Shown here one piece after another: positions 11,701 to 26,700 of a DNA stretch of 64,000 nt. The position numbers and the translations under genes are program-made. The stretch lies in contig NC_079879.1 of the NCBI RefSeq assembly GCF_029227915.1, positions 6,324,001 through 6,388,000 of the forward strand, read 5' to 3'. Position 1 is the stretch's first letter. Every line of letters begins with the position of its first letter. This DNA comes from Hydractinia symbiolongicarpus (lineage: Eukaryota > Cnidaria > Hydrozoa > Anthoathecata > Hydractiniidae). The notes beneath the pieces were generated by a model. It worked only from the letters and a program-made list of their open reading frames with translations. It was not told the origin of the DNA and searched no databases.

Positions 11701-14700
11701 TTTCAGGTGTGTTTTAATGAGAGTGTAGTCAAAAATATTTTAAAGAACCAATTATTTTCTGTCTACAAAGCAAAATCTTTATTTTAGACTGATTGCTATA
11801 CTATAGAAGGCACAGATGAAGCTTATGAATTTACTCGCCTAAAAAATGCAATTAAAAATATAGGTATCCACAGCGGGATACAGCAAAGGTAAGCTGTAGT
11901 GTATAAATAGATCTGTATATAGGCTTAATATATTATATTGATTATGACAATAAAAAAATTACTCATCCTATTTTACAGTCCAAGAGTTTTCGAAAACCAG
12001 AACCTGTTAAATAAATGTTTTTATGCAAGTACACCTGAATTTACTTATGTAATTTATTTAGTATAGCCAATCAGTACTTTAGTTATTATTGTTCCAATTT
12101 GTACTTTATAACTAGCCTATTCTGAAATATTTGTAACAATGTTGCAAGTATTTATAATTATTTTTATTCTAAGAAATTTCTCTTATTAGGAGAAATTATT
12201 ATTTTTATCAAAACAGTCTTCCTTGTTAGCTTGGTATGTTGCTGAAGTTTCTAGTTTCTATAAACTGTTGTGCAATCTGTAATCCGACATTAGTTTTAAC
12301 CCCCTCCCCTGACCATTAACATCAAAATAAAGAAAATGTAAACTTTGAAATTTAGGTCGTTGTTAAAAATTATTTGTTTGGCGTTTTTTAACTGATCTTC
12401 AATTTCTTCATGACTACAAAATCTTTGGTTGGGATATTCCAACATTTTTTTTTCTCCAGTATTTCACAGATTTTCAGCCCAAAACCCGTTAAACTGTACT
12501 GACTCAAGTTTTTTTTAATAAAGTATAAATAAATATGTAGTAAACAAATTGCTAAAAAAATTAATATTCAAAATAACAGTGTTTTTCGGTGATAATGCAC
12601 TTCAAGCTGCTACCATATTTGTTTATATGTTTTGTTGTTGTATGATATATACACTTTTATACCACATTTTCCCTATATTTTCAATATAGCTTGTCTTGAA
12701 GTGATGTTAACAAATCGGTTTAAAATACTTTTAATTCTACATAAAAAATGTTTCCTAGTATACTTAAATGGTACAGGATTGATTTTGTTAGACAAGACAA
12801 ATGAAATCAAAGTGACTAAACATGTTTATATTTGGGAAATATTACTTTTTTAAAGCTGTACAAAATTTAGAACCAAAAGTGCAAGAAATTAATTTTTAGT
12901 GTTTTTTAGAATGTTTGCTGTTCTGTCAGCTGTGCTTCATATTGGCAATATTACATTCAAGAAAGTTAGTTACAACTTTTCTTCACTTTGAATTTTTCTT
13001 TATAAAAGAGTACACAGTCTGCTAATAATTGTAATTATTTATTACAGAGAACCAATTATCCAGATGAGGCAGTGTCTATCACTGATGATAAAATTGTGGA
13101 GGTTATTGCAGAAATCCTACAAGTAAATTATATTAGTATTTCTAAAAATATTTGAAAGTTAAAGAAGATGACCTTTGTTAACAATTATTTGTTGTTGTTT
13201 GCTTTAAATGTTTCTACTGTACTCTTTCTTCTTTTAAATCAGGTGGAGAAACAAGAACTGACACAACCACTCACAATGCGTAAGACTATAACAAGGGGTG
13301 AAGAATTTGTTCGATTGTATAAAAAAGACGAGGCTGTGGCCACAAGAGATTCCATGGCAAAATGTTTATATGCTTCCTTGTTCGATTGGATTGTGTTACA
13401 AGTATGCTTTAGATAATTTTTTTTAGTTATTGTATTGTAGCCCATGTAGTTTGAATATTCAGCAATACTGACTTAATCGAAAGATACTTAAACTTGTTTG
13501 CATTAAAATAATAATTCTGCTTTTAAAATATTATTTTTCTTTTCTTTTCAATGATTAATACAATGTTTGCTCTTTTTCTAGACTAACCACATTATGGTAA
13601 ACAGACAAGGAAGAAAATCAGATAATAAGGCACGTATTTATCAATATCATGTTGCATCATTTTTTTGTTCTGGTGGCATAGGAGAATTAAATTAACCAAT
13701 TGTATTACCTGTCACATTTTATTCCATAATATTCCTTATCCTGCAAAAACAGTTACTTGCTCGATTTTATATTTGATTTTTTCTTTTTCATAGGCGTTCT
13801 CAATTGGTGTGCTAGATATATTTGGTTTTGAAGATTTTGATACCAACAGTTTTGAGCAATTCTGCATTAACTTAGCAAATGAAAGCTTGCAGTTTTACTT
13901 GAATATGCATATCTTTAAACTACGTCAAGTATGATAGTTGTTTTTCATAAAACTGATACCCCAGATTTTGTATCCCCAGGGGGTTCAAATGTTAGTGTGG
14001 AAAGCATATATTAGCATATATAAAGCATATAACAAAATAAAACTAAGTTCGAATAAATTTATTGTGTTGGAATTCTTGTACCAGATTAAAATGATCACAA
14101 CAAAAAAAATTTGTAAAATACCTCATTTCCTTTACAAAGAAAATTACCATTAGAGTGAATTACAAAAAAACTTGCTGAAACTATCATATTTTGACTTTTT
14201 ATGAATATAACACTAACACAAAAAACATGGCCTCTCTCAAAAAATCTTTGCATGCTTTTGTTTTTAACCTAATCAAATTGGATGACTGACAATCTTCAAT
14301 GATAAACAAACCATCAAAATAATTAAACAAAATCAGGTTTTATTGATACTATGGATTACGTAGACTCCTTTAGCTAGATTTTTAATGATTATTAAACTTG
14401 ATGAAGATCCTACTTAAGATCAACTAAATTCTCTACAAGCATATCTAAGAAAATTTCTAAAAATCAGCCTAGCTCACTGATGTAAAGAAATGTGATGAAA
14501 GAACGCAAGACAAGGTTTTAAAACCTTACAGAAATTAAGACCTATTATCAATTATTCCATTGTTAAATATTAAACAGGCTTATTGAACCCATTACCAATC
14601 AACAATTATACAATAAAAATTTTTTGCTTTTAACAAAATCCGTACTATCCCGAATAGCTTTTTCTCAAATGGTTGTCTTTATTTCTCATTTGATGTGGAA

Positions 14701-17700
14701 TATTTATTCACGAATGTCCTGTTTTTGAGTTAGATAAGTTCGTCTTATTAGGCTTTATGGTGTATGTTGCTGACAATTTTCCTTTCATATATGATTTGCT
14801 TAACAATTTCAATTTCTGTTTACATTCTACTGTTGACTATTCCGCAAGATGCTGCCCCTTATTGATTTAGAGTTATGTCCAGATGGTATCGGAATTTTAA
14901 AAAGAGATTAACACAGATTTTTATACACACTTTACTAATTCTGACCCAGATAAAGAATTGCGTAGACTAAAATACATCAACAAGTCCCCTTAGTAACCAC
15001 AGCTTATAGTTAAACCTATCTATGAACCTAGTTTCTTCTCTGATTACAAACGGACTAGGCAATATATGTTATCATTATTCCATTTTTTTTTTTAATTTTA
15101 AACTAAAATATTTCCCTTGTTAATGTAAATAATAAATCAATGTATTAGAAAAACAAATTTAGTGTACGAAGTTGTTAACCTATTCAAGCCCACCTTTTTT
15201 CCATGTAGGATGAGTACACTGAAGAAGGTTTAGCTTGGGACCATGTTGATTATATTGACAATACTACATGCCTGAACTTAATAGTGGGTAAACCAACTGG
15301 ATTGATACTGCTGTTGGATGAAGAATGCAGGTACGTATCTAGAATACATTAAATACAATGTGCCTTGTTCCAAAAAGAAATTACTTTAAAATTTAGCGAT
15401 CGCAAGTGATATTCCAAAATTGCTCTCAGGAAATAGATTTGCGACAGCAAAACAAGATTTGCTAGGGTAAAAAAAACAAAGTCATTTTTTTATGTAAACA
15501 ATATAATGGTATTATAATGCATGATAGTAATCTATCGCAAAAATCATTGAAAACATACTTTAAATATGCTTGTCACCAATACAATTCCAAAAAGTAGAAT
15601 TGAACAGGAGACTTGTTAATAAAGACTTCTTAATAGAACCTCTCCATGTCATTCGAGAGAGAACCCTAGGAGTATTATCTTGCACCTCTTTTCGATACAG
15701 TATACAACTTACTAAATTTTTGTCTCATCTTTAACTTTGTATACGAACAACTAACTAAAGTTTAAACGTATTAATAAAATGAAACAAACAAATTTATTTA
15801 AAAAAAGCCTTTATAAATTGTTACAGTTAAACGTATAGATTGAACATATAGGCTGAAGGAAACAAACAAATTCTTTTTAAAAAAACCTATACAAATGCTC
15901 CTTTAGTTTATAAAAATCAACGCTAGTAAGAAAATTTAAAATTTGTCATTTAATATTACCTCGTCAAATTTTTCCATAAATACCTGGATAAATTGACAAT
16001 ATATTTGTATTTCAATGATTAATTTATAGCGCTATTAAAGAATAAAAGCTAAACAAAATGGTAGATGTGAATGGTAGATACCATGACATTGTGGACTCGG
16101 AAATAAAGCGGGAAAAACAAAATTCTTGTAGATATTTTTTTTGTTTATAATTTACTGTTTTTTTTCATGTCGGGTTTTTTTGTTGCTGTTGCCATGTTAA
16201 CCTGGCATGGTAATAACAATGATGGCTTTATCGAATGCTGCTGTTTTGCTTCAAAATATTTCTTACATTTAGTTTGACAATGGGTACAGATGAAAGTCTT
16301 TTGGACAAATTTAATCGTCACCATGCAAATAACAGTTACTATGAAATGCCACCAACTCGGGAGCCAGTTTTTACAGTTATTCATTATGCTGGTAGAGTTA
16401 AATACCAAATCAAGGTAAATTTTATTTCTGTATATTTTCGGATCCTCTTTTAGCTATATATGTTAAAGGCAGGTTGAAAATGTTCCAAGAACCATTTATT
16501 GTGCTACAACCACTCACTCAATAATTTTCTATTTTTAGGATTTTCGAGCTAAGAATCGTGATTTAATGAGAAGTGATATAGTCATGGCATTTAAAAATAG
16601 CAGGATGTTATTTATGAGAGAATTAATGGGCGGCGATCCAATTGCTATTCATTACTGGTCAATTCTTCGTCATATGATCAAAGCTGTAGCCATATTTAAG
16701 AAGGCTGGACTGGCTAGATCAAAAGGTTTGGATTATAGTAATTTTGTAAGAATGTGAATAACTTGTGTAGTAAACTTGATATGCTAAATAACCCTATGTC
16801 TATTTTTCAGTCAACTTTTTAGCCTAATACAGTTACATATACTTCTTTTCCTTGTTTAGGAGAGAAGATGTTCAACTTAAGGGAAACTATAACTTGGGTA
16901 ATTATTTGAAATTATTTTTTAAAGGTACTGAAATGAGACCCGAAACAAACACTGTTTGTTGACTAAATATTTAGAATTTTTTTGATATTTTTTAAGTGTA
17001 TTTAATTTTTAAACTATATTTTTGTTATTATGTTTCAGGCCACCAAAATGACACCTCCAAGCAGGTGAGTGATTTGTACTTAGCATCTCTATATTTCAAT
17101 TAAATAGTGTATCTAGCATAATTTTATACATTTAACACTAAGAGTCATTTTAATTAAAACATATTTCATTTAGAAGGAGAAGTTTGATGCGGCAACTAAC
17201 TGATGCAGAGCGAGAGCCTGGGACACAAGCAATGATGAGGAGAGCAACCAAAGTTATGAATAGGTAAGTTTTGAAAGCTGTCAATTATCTTTTCATCGAA
17301 TTACGTAAAGTGAACTGTTAAAGTTTGTTCTTAATCTTTAAAGGACAATTGTGCCATAAAACACACAAAGTAGTTAGCTAAGGGGCTAATCACATAAGGC
17401 GTGTGGGATTTTGTTTGCATTTCAATTTTAATAATATTTCCCGGAAAAGTGAGCCAGCTGGCTTCCTAGGCTGGCTCATGTGATTAGGTATTATAAGTTT
17501 TTATTAGTACTGCCTTGTTGCATTCTCTAGTATGTTTCTTTTTGGTCAATGATAACTGTAGCACAACATTGTAGAGAACGTTTGTAACCCTTTCACTAAA
17601 TAAATGTTATCATAGTGAAGTTCTTTATTGCTGATTCATCAAAGAACTTCTTTTCTGTGATACCCTAGTAAAGTTCTTTACTGTAAATTTCACCCAGTGA

Positions 17701-20700
17701 AATTCTTCAAAAAATGTAAGGTCATTCTAAATTAGTTATTTTATTTTTATTTTATTTATTTTTTTATTTTTTATTTTTGGTTAAGCAAGAACTATGAGAT
17801 TTGATTATTGTTTTAAATTATTCAAAAAAATAGTTGTTTACAAACGTGGAGGCAATAAGTCCAAGAGGAGTGTTAATGAAGGCATTTTCTTGACATATAA
17901 TAAAAGGGGAAATTAAAAGAAAAAAATATACATTTAAAAACCTTTTTTCGAGAGGACATAAATGTCCAACATAAACAACCAACATAAACAACTTAAAAAT
18001 ATCGAATTCTAGTTCTTGCTTACAGCTCTACAAGGAATTGTTTGCAGTTATTATAGGAAACTGATTGAAGTTTGTAATTCTATAGTAGAATATCTAAACC
18101 AATCATTTTGGTGTTACAACGCTTATTTTAGATTGATAAAAATGGCATGTTTACGTATGCCTAAACCAATCAGAATAGAGAATAAAATAGCGTCCTGTAA
18201 ATCTAAATTTAAAAATGGAAGACATGTCTATTATTTTTGAGAAATCAAGGGGCAAAAACTGACTATTTACATCATCTTTTGTTTCTTCAATTGAAAATGT
18301 ATGTGTCCGTGATATGCAAGTTATTTTTATTCCGCAACATGTTTCCCTCTTTCTCATTGACTTTCATAAGTTGCTCACACCAATATGCAAATTTATTTCC
18401 CCTTGTTAAAAACATTAAGACCAAAGACATGCATGGCTAACCAAAAGTTTGTTTTTTTAGTCTTTTTTTTAATCGTAAACTTTAACGATTAGGTTTTGTT
18501 TTAGACACGTGTGAGTGTTTGTATTCTAAATGCTATCTACCCCTAAGCTCAATACTTGGCTGATAAAAACAACAAATAGAAGAAAATATCAGACACCAGT
18601 TACGCGCATGTAATAGCGTTTGTTTAATTTAACAGATTATTTTTTAAATATGGCTATTTTAAAAATAAAAATAAAGCGTTGAAGAAGGCAGGCAAAGGAA
18701 TGTTCTAGCCCCATGTGTATACATTTTTAGAAGTTCCCTGTTTTTAAAATTAGTGTTTTCCAAGACGTTTTCACTGAAAATGTGAATAAAACAAAAAAAA
18801 AGCTAATCCAGGGTACGTCAAAATCCTCCCTTGTTTATAAAAGTTTTTTGGTAATATTGCTTGCGTAGGTTGCAATGAATCAGGGTGCAAATGATATTAA
18901 TATATATCTAAAAAAAATTATCCTGTTTCATTTAGGAGAGTGCACGACATGACCAAACGTATACAGGTAACAATTCTACAATGTTTTTGTTTGTAAGAAG
19001 TGTTGTGATGCATTGTTGGATAAACTCACTTGCAGTGAATATGTAAACATTCCTTGTGTCAGATTTGTTTGGAAACTGTGCTAGTTTTGATTTACTTATC
19101 AATTGACTTCTTATAAGCTATTCATAAGAACAGAGTAATTCTGTTAGTATGTAAAAGTACTTGACATGACATTAATGTTATGCAAAGCTACGCGTTCGCC
19201 TGATTGGTCAAGAAAAACATAATTTTTTTTATACTTAGTGTTAAGGTTTGTGACACATGTTTTATGATTTTCTAAAAAGGTTGTCAAGTAGTAGTATTTT
19301 TTCCATGTGTTTATAGTACTCGATAATTGTATGTCTTAAAATGTTTTTCCTTTAAAAAGGTATGAATTTTTTGTTATTCTTTTTGGCAAAGGGAAGTCTT
19401 TTTTTAAAAAAAATAAATTTCTTTAAACAATGCAAACATTCAGGAAATCAATTCGAAGTTATGTCAATAGTAGCCGTGTTAAAAAAATAAACTATGTATT
19501 TAATAGGTTTGTGTTATTGTATGGTCTTCACCTCTGTTGTCTGTTGATTCTAAAATGTTATTCATCTGCAATAAGAGATGATTTCATAGTTAAACTTTTT
19601 TTTGTCGGGTTGTCACTGTAATTCGTTTTGTGTACATTAAATTTATCCTAAGAAGTACACAAGCAAAGAGACGTGAATTTTTTTTTTGCTTGACATAAAA
19701 ATTTAAAAGCATAAATAGATTTTTTAATTACTCGCTGAAGTTGGGAAAAATAAGATGACATTATGTAACGAAAACTAAAAAAGAATGAAGCTGTTTGTAG
19801 AGTTGATCTTTTTTATTTAACGGATAAACATTCGAATTCTCAGTGAGAAGAGTTTACGAATATGAATAGTTTGGTTGATTGTAAGATGTTACTAAAAATA
19901 TGAGAGGAATAATTACGAACGTATCCTATGACACAACAAAGCGTGAGGTATAAAAAAAATCGTTTACATCAAATATGCTACATGTTTATAAATTTATGGT
20001 AGTTTTTTATGTTGTATGGTTGTGGCTTAAAAATGAAATTTGTTTGTTTTGTCTTTGCAGAGTCCTTCAAGAGTGCGATCAGATTTAGCAGTGAAGAGAA
20101 CAATTTCTGGTGGCATGACTGAAGTCACTAGAAGAGGTGGTTTAAAAAGTCCTCCAACTGTTATTGCCCAATTTCAGGTCTGTTTTAGCTTATATCTGCT
20201 TTATGGAAAATATTGTCTAGTGGCAATAGGATATTTCTAATTTTTAATGTAACAGAGAGAGTATAGGAAAACCTTTTGTTGTGGCGGAATTTTTTGATTC
20301 TAAACTGTAATTGCATGTTTTGATTTCAACTTTCAACGTGCCACTATCTTTTCTATGTAGACTGCAGTTTATTTTCTTTAAGTTAACACATCTTTACCTT
20401 GCATTCTCACTTTTTCCTGGAGAAAAACGTAAAAGAAAAGAAATTTTCTTATTTAGTCCTCCTTACAAGAGCTTATGGAAACCCTAAACAAATCACACCC
20501 ATTCTTTGTGCGCTGCATTAGATCAAATGCACAAAAGGTAACATATTGTTTCTAGTTTTGGTACTATGCGTTTTTTTAAGACTTTATGTGGAGTTCAAAT
20601 GACAAAAATTGTTTCCATTTTAGTCACCTTTGGAATTTGATGCAGAATTAGTTTTACGACAGCTCCGTTACACGGGAATGTTAGAAACTGTGAAAATACG

Positions 20701-23700
20701 CCAAGCTGGATTTCCTTATCGGTTTGCATTGAAGGTATACTTTCTCCACATTTTTCTATTCTCATTCAAAGTTATTAAATTAGGATATTTGCAGCGTTAT
20801 GTTTCTTGTTTAGCAATTTACAATGCATTTTAAATTTGGAACTAGTTTCGTCTATAAGTACTTACATTTTCTTTTCTGGTATACGTATGGCATAACTTTA
20901 TTTTTATATTGCAGGCTTTCCTTAAGCAGTTTAAACTTCTGTTCCCATTACACGACTGTACGAATTTGCAAGAAGACCTACCCAAGGCAATTGATAAAAT
21001 TGGCTTAGACTCAAATGACTTTCAAGTTGGAATCACCAAGGTATGTCAAAAACATGTTTTTGTAAATATTACCAGTTACAACCGTGACGAAAATGGCGAC
21101 ACTCGTCTAAGGTGTTTATTTTAGATCATTTTATTCAACTTAAATTCTAATTGGGCACAGTTCGTAGTGTTGATATATTTATAGCAGTTTCGTTTTTGTA
21201 AAAACTTTATTGGAGTGAATGGAGGTTGTGGTTTTGCGCAAGTAATAAAATTTCTGTTTTTTTTTTTTATTCATTGTCATGTAGGTTTTCTTGAAAGAGA
21301 ATCTTTACCATGCCTTGCGTAAAAAATTGCAAACAAAAATCGATGAGAGTGCAAGAAAAATTCAACAATGGATAAGGGCCAAACAACTAAGAAAACAATT
21401 TGTTGATCTAAAACGATCTGTTATTGTTATGCAGGTAAATATGCTCAATTGACTCTTACAGCTTATCTACAGTTATTGCTCGATTTATTGTCATTTTTGT
21501 CCTTGTATTTATAGAAAGTGTGGCGTGGCTATTTGTGCAGAAAAGACTATCAACAGATGCTTTACAGACATTATGCAGCAGTACGAATCCAAGAGTTTTA
21601 TCGATCAACAAAATCACAAAAAGTGGCTGCCGAACCACAGTTTCCAAAATTCAAGAAAGCCATCGTTAAAGTGCAATCAAGGTGGCGCGGTTATTCAGCT
21701 CGAAAGAAGTATGTGTTTTGAATATACGTACTTATCTGTTGATCTTTTTCTTTGACAGACTTTTTAAGACTATTTGAATGCTATTTTTTACAGATATATG
21801 GAGATGCTGAAAGAAAAACATGAAGCAGACGAGCAACAGGAAATTGCGTAAGTTAATAACATTCGCGACTATGTCAAAGAAACTCAACTTTTCTTCGTAT
21901 ACAAGTAGGCGTTCTTTCTAATGTGGTATCTGTTTTTACGTTTTTTACTTAACAACTGATACACCCTTTTTTCTTCTGTATAAGTTGTGACTAATATGTG
22001 AGTACCAGTAACCTCGTGTTTAACCCGGCATCTAATTGGTGTGTTTATCATCATACTTATCGTACTTTACAGAACAATACCTTTGACAAAAGACAGAATA
22101 GAAACGGACATTCCAATTGTTGGTTCTCCTTACTCGTCACATAGGAAAAAAGTTAAAACGTAAGAACGCAATGCATTATTGGAAACAATATCGAACAGTA
22201 ATCTAACAAAAATGTTCTCCCTTAGCCTGTTAAAGAGCAGTACTGAAATTTAAAATACAAACACAGACTCCTTTTAAAAAATCATTATTATTAATAAAAA
22301 TTAAAGTAACTGTTTTTGTTTGTTCGTTTGTTGCGTTGACCTTTTTCGGCATTAATATCATTCAAATTTTGTTTTGCGTGGATTCGATAATAAAGTTAAT
22401 TGAATGTATTTTTAGTGAATTTGTTAATAAGATAAATTAAAGGTGCAAGCAAGCATCACTTCATGTTATAAAAATCTAATACAATGTGTGCAAAAATAGA
22501 TTCCCTTGTAAATATTCAGATATGGAATTAGGGCCAAATAGTACTTCTTAAATTTCTAGGTGCGTTCCTGAATGCTATAAAGTAAGGGAAGCAAGATTTA
22601 ATGGGCTGTTTGCTTTTACGTTTTTCATTTGAGCAGATAGAATGTTCACAATCTACTTTTAGTCCAATTCAAAAACAGTGCATTATAGATTGGCAAACGT
22701 TTGCTCTGAGTTTGGATGACTATAATAAAGTTAATGACATTGAAATTAAATTAAATTTTGTACGAATAGAGTAAACAAAATCGTAGATCGCATTCGCTGC
22801 ATCCAATGTTTAGCTAATCAATTTTGGGTAAATCTCGAGCTTCTTACTTTAATAAAATATGTAAAAAATGTTACTTGATAACCGTTCTAATTGCAGTCAA
22901 ATTGATCTACATGAGAGGCTTGTTCAGTACAGGGATGTGGAAAGCAATAATATAAGGGATACTACATCTACCTTTGTGTAGTTTTGATGACTTTTTAGAT
23001 TACTGTCCTATGTTGTTCTAAAACATTTTGCCATGCACATAGCCACTTTATTTTACAAAATCAAACTAACTCTCTTTAACACACAGCACACACACACGAA
23101 TACACATCGCATGCAAACGCACGCTATTTTTACATCACACACGAATACGCATCGCATGCAAACGCACACTATTTTTACAGCAAGCACGAAATTTAGTAAC
23201 ATTGCGAATTTTCATTCTCTTGCCTGATATAGAATTATAGCTTTCTATTTTTTTCATTATTTGTAGAGAGAACGCCGAGCATTTAATGAACGATTTACTA
23301 AAAGACACCATATTTACTGAAGATAACAACATCGATGCAGGGGGACTGGAAGGTGTGACGCCTCCTGCTCCAGTTTCGATTGAACACAAGAAAAATATCC
23401 ATCTTTATGAGGACATTGAGAACTTTGAAGGTATATTTGCAAAACAGTCTGAGCCAGAAGAAAAAACAGCATCTGTTGTTAAACTGCGCACGCATTCTGG
23501 TGCTGGTGATTTGGACAGAGGTATTAAAAAATTGTACAGACGACTGTCCTTCACTGCTAAAGACAAGGCGAAATCACCTGCGGTGAGAAAGTCAAAGGAA
23601 GCTGAAGATTTTGGTGGGTACGAGATAATTGATGTACCAGCTGATGACAGTTCAAAGAATACCAAAGCTAACTCCTTGCAGTTCAACACGCCACCAACAA

Positions 23701-26700
23701 AAACAACTGGTTTTGCTGGTTTCTTCAGCACGCTGCATCGTAAAGGATCAAAGCGAGAAACTCCTAAAGGTAAAAAAATTACCTTATAATGAATCAGTAT
23801 GGTACATTAACAGATTTCTGATAAAGCTGCGCTTTTTTATTTTAGAGAAAAAGGTTCCACGCAGGCTTTCTGCCACTGGAGACAATGCTTACATTGTTAA
23901 TGGCGAAATTGAATTGGAAGTTTTTAATTCTTTCCTAATAAAAAAGGTAACTTAACTGTCTATATTTACTGTCTTGTTCCGTCCTCTATGTAGCAATCGA
24001 ATGTCATCAAGAGCAGCTACTATAACATCTTCACTGCATGTTATCAACATTTAAAACTTACTGGGTTGCATTGAAAAGATTTGTAATGAGTACTTTTTTT
24101 ATGCAGGTCACAGATATGAACAAATTAGAAAAGGGCAAGCAGGACACAGAAGTGGATGTTGTGTTCAAGAATGCATTGCATAAATACCATGGCAACTTGT
24201 TATTCACTTGTGCGGATGCATCAGTTCAGGTGTGTTGGTTTGTGTATTCGTGTTGAACGAAACCTTCCCTTTATGAAATGTTTCCCTGTTTTGTATACCA
24301 AAACGTTTATTCCTTTTTAGCAATATTATATTTTAAATAAAAATAGCAATAGCAAAGACCAAAACAAAAACGATAGTCCATTTTATTTTTTTGTTTAGCG
24401 CAAAGAATCCATCCTCCTTAAATTTAACGATGTTGTGGAAGCATTCCAAGAAGTGTTGAACCAAATGGTCAACCAGGATGATAAAGTGTCCAAAGAATTT
24501 TCAGTGATGGGATGTAATTTATTTCGCGGAATTATTGAAGAATTTCAAAAACAAAAGTAAGCTTCCGTATATTCTTGTCATAGTTAACCATTTTCTGGAC
24601 ACATTTGTGGAAGTAGGTTTGTTCACATTTGTTCATTAATGTTTTCTTAATTGCTTTTTAGGGAAAAGTTAATCTTAAAAAGAGTAAGTTACTGTGTTTT
24701 TTGTAGATATTACAAAGTTGTTATCGAAAGTTTGTTTGTTTTGTCGCCAGCATGTGAAAATATCAAATTGTAAAAAATAAATAAACTTGTCTCGTGAATC
24801 CTGCTGTGTGTTTGTTAGCTTTGCAGACTTAAGTAACATTTTTACTGCATGCCATTACTGGAGTTAGGTTTAGTTGCGAAAATCATACCAATGTTTTTTA
24901 TCTAGAAACAAAATGCTAAACCTTATAGAAGAAAACGAAGGAAAACTGTTGAATTATTTGTAAGTTGTGTGTTTGTTTTGTTTTTGTTTTGTTTTGGCTT
25001 TGGTTTTGGTTTGGTTTGGTTTGGTTTGTTTGTTTTGGGGTTTGGTTTTTTGGGTTTTGTTTGGTTTGGTTTTGAGGATGTTATCTGTTTGGGATGTAAT
25101 AGATTTTGTTGAGAGACGTTAACATGATGTGTCTTTACCGTTTAGGAACACAAAGGACATTTATACACTTTTCAAAATTTTAATATCCGTACTTACTGTG
25201 AATTTTGTAACGCCTTTATCTATGACAGAGGACTCTTGTGTCAAGGTAAGATTTTGGTCGTGCGTGCGTGCGTGCGTGCCTACACTGTGAAATTCCACTA
25301 GAAACCAAATATTTTCTTTTTGCATCCACATAACACACCAAAGTTTTTACGAAGAATAGGGGAATTCTTATTTTTATTTTTTTTTTATCAATTTTCTCTT
25401 CCCATCATATGTTGTTTTATTTACTTTCATAATTGCATATTGTGTAGTTAGACATGATTGGATACTCATCCTTTATAAATCCTAACGTCTTCCTTCCGCA
25501 ACAGGTGGACACAAGTACAAGCACTACTAAGTTGTGATGTTGTAATTCTTAACCTTTGTTTACACGATACTCGCTACTTCATTTGCTCATATGTGTTATA
25601 TCTTGCTAAACACAAAACTTTATATTTTCAGCTTGCAGTTTTACTTGTCATAAGAAATGTCACACAAAATACGTACGACAGTGTAAAGGTAGAAGACCGT
25701 CCATATGTGGTCCAGCTGCGGTATGTGACACTTGCTATTTTTTTTTTTCGTCGCAGCATTTTTGAATTTCCGCGCCCGAAGGCGTAGGAAATTCTTTAAA
25801 ACCGTCGTTTTTTTTTCTTTCGGAGCATTTTTTGGGAAAAATTCGACCCTGGGATTTCACGTTCATCTAAGAGGAGGATAGTATTGGTATAACTGACGAA
25901 CTAACCCTGTCCCAAATGGTCATTTGCAACGTCACAGATTTAAACTTCGTACCCATACTCTCTAAGTACTGGGAAGTCATCAAAATTACGTTTCAGGCCA
26001 AATTGGTATTTGTTTTTAACAAAATTTGGCACAGTTAACAAAAAAGTATGCTGAACATAATGGTGACATCAAAATTTGATTTGTGTCACCTAAATGCCAT
26101 TTTAGGCCAAAATTGGTCCAAAAATTATAACCGCTTCATTTTCGGCCAAATTTGGCGCAGTTAACAAATAAAGTATGCTGAATATGATGGTGACATCAAA
26201 ATTTTGATTTTTTGCCACCTTAAATGTCATTTTAGGCCAAAATTGGTCCAAGAATTAAAACTGCTTTTTTTTTCGACAAAATTTGGCACAGTTAACAAAA
26301 AAGTATGCTGAACATAATGGTGACATCAAAATTTTGATTTGTGTCACCTAAATGCCATTTTAGGCCAAAATTGGCCCAAAAATTAAAACCGCTTCATTTT
26401 TGGCCAAATTTGGCGCAGTTAACAAATAAAGTATGCTGAATATAATGGTGACATCAAAATTTTGATTTTTTGCCACCTTAAATGTCATTTTAGGCCAAAA
26501 TTGGTCCAAGAATTAAAACTGCTTTTTTTTTCGACAAAATTTGGCACAGTTAACAAAAAAGTATGCTGAACATAATGGTGACATCAAATTTTTGATTTGT
26601 GTCACCTAAATGCCATTTTAGGTCAAAATTGGTCCAAAAATTAAAACCGCTTCATTTTTGGCCAAATTTGGCACAGTTAACAAATAAAGTATGCTGAATA

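Noticed and set aside
25681-25740. Earlier donor after TGTAAAG in the C1 exon
   Set aside because: It would leave phase 1, while the next RhoGAP exon needs phase 0; the donor at 25721 fits.
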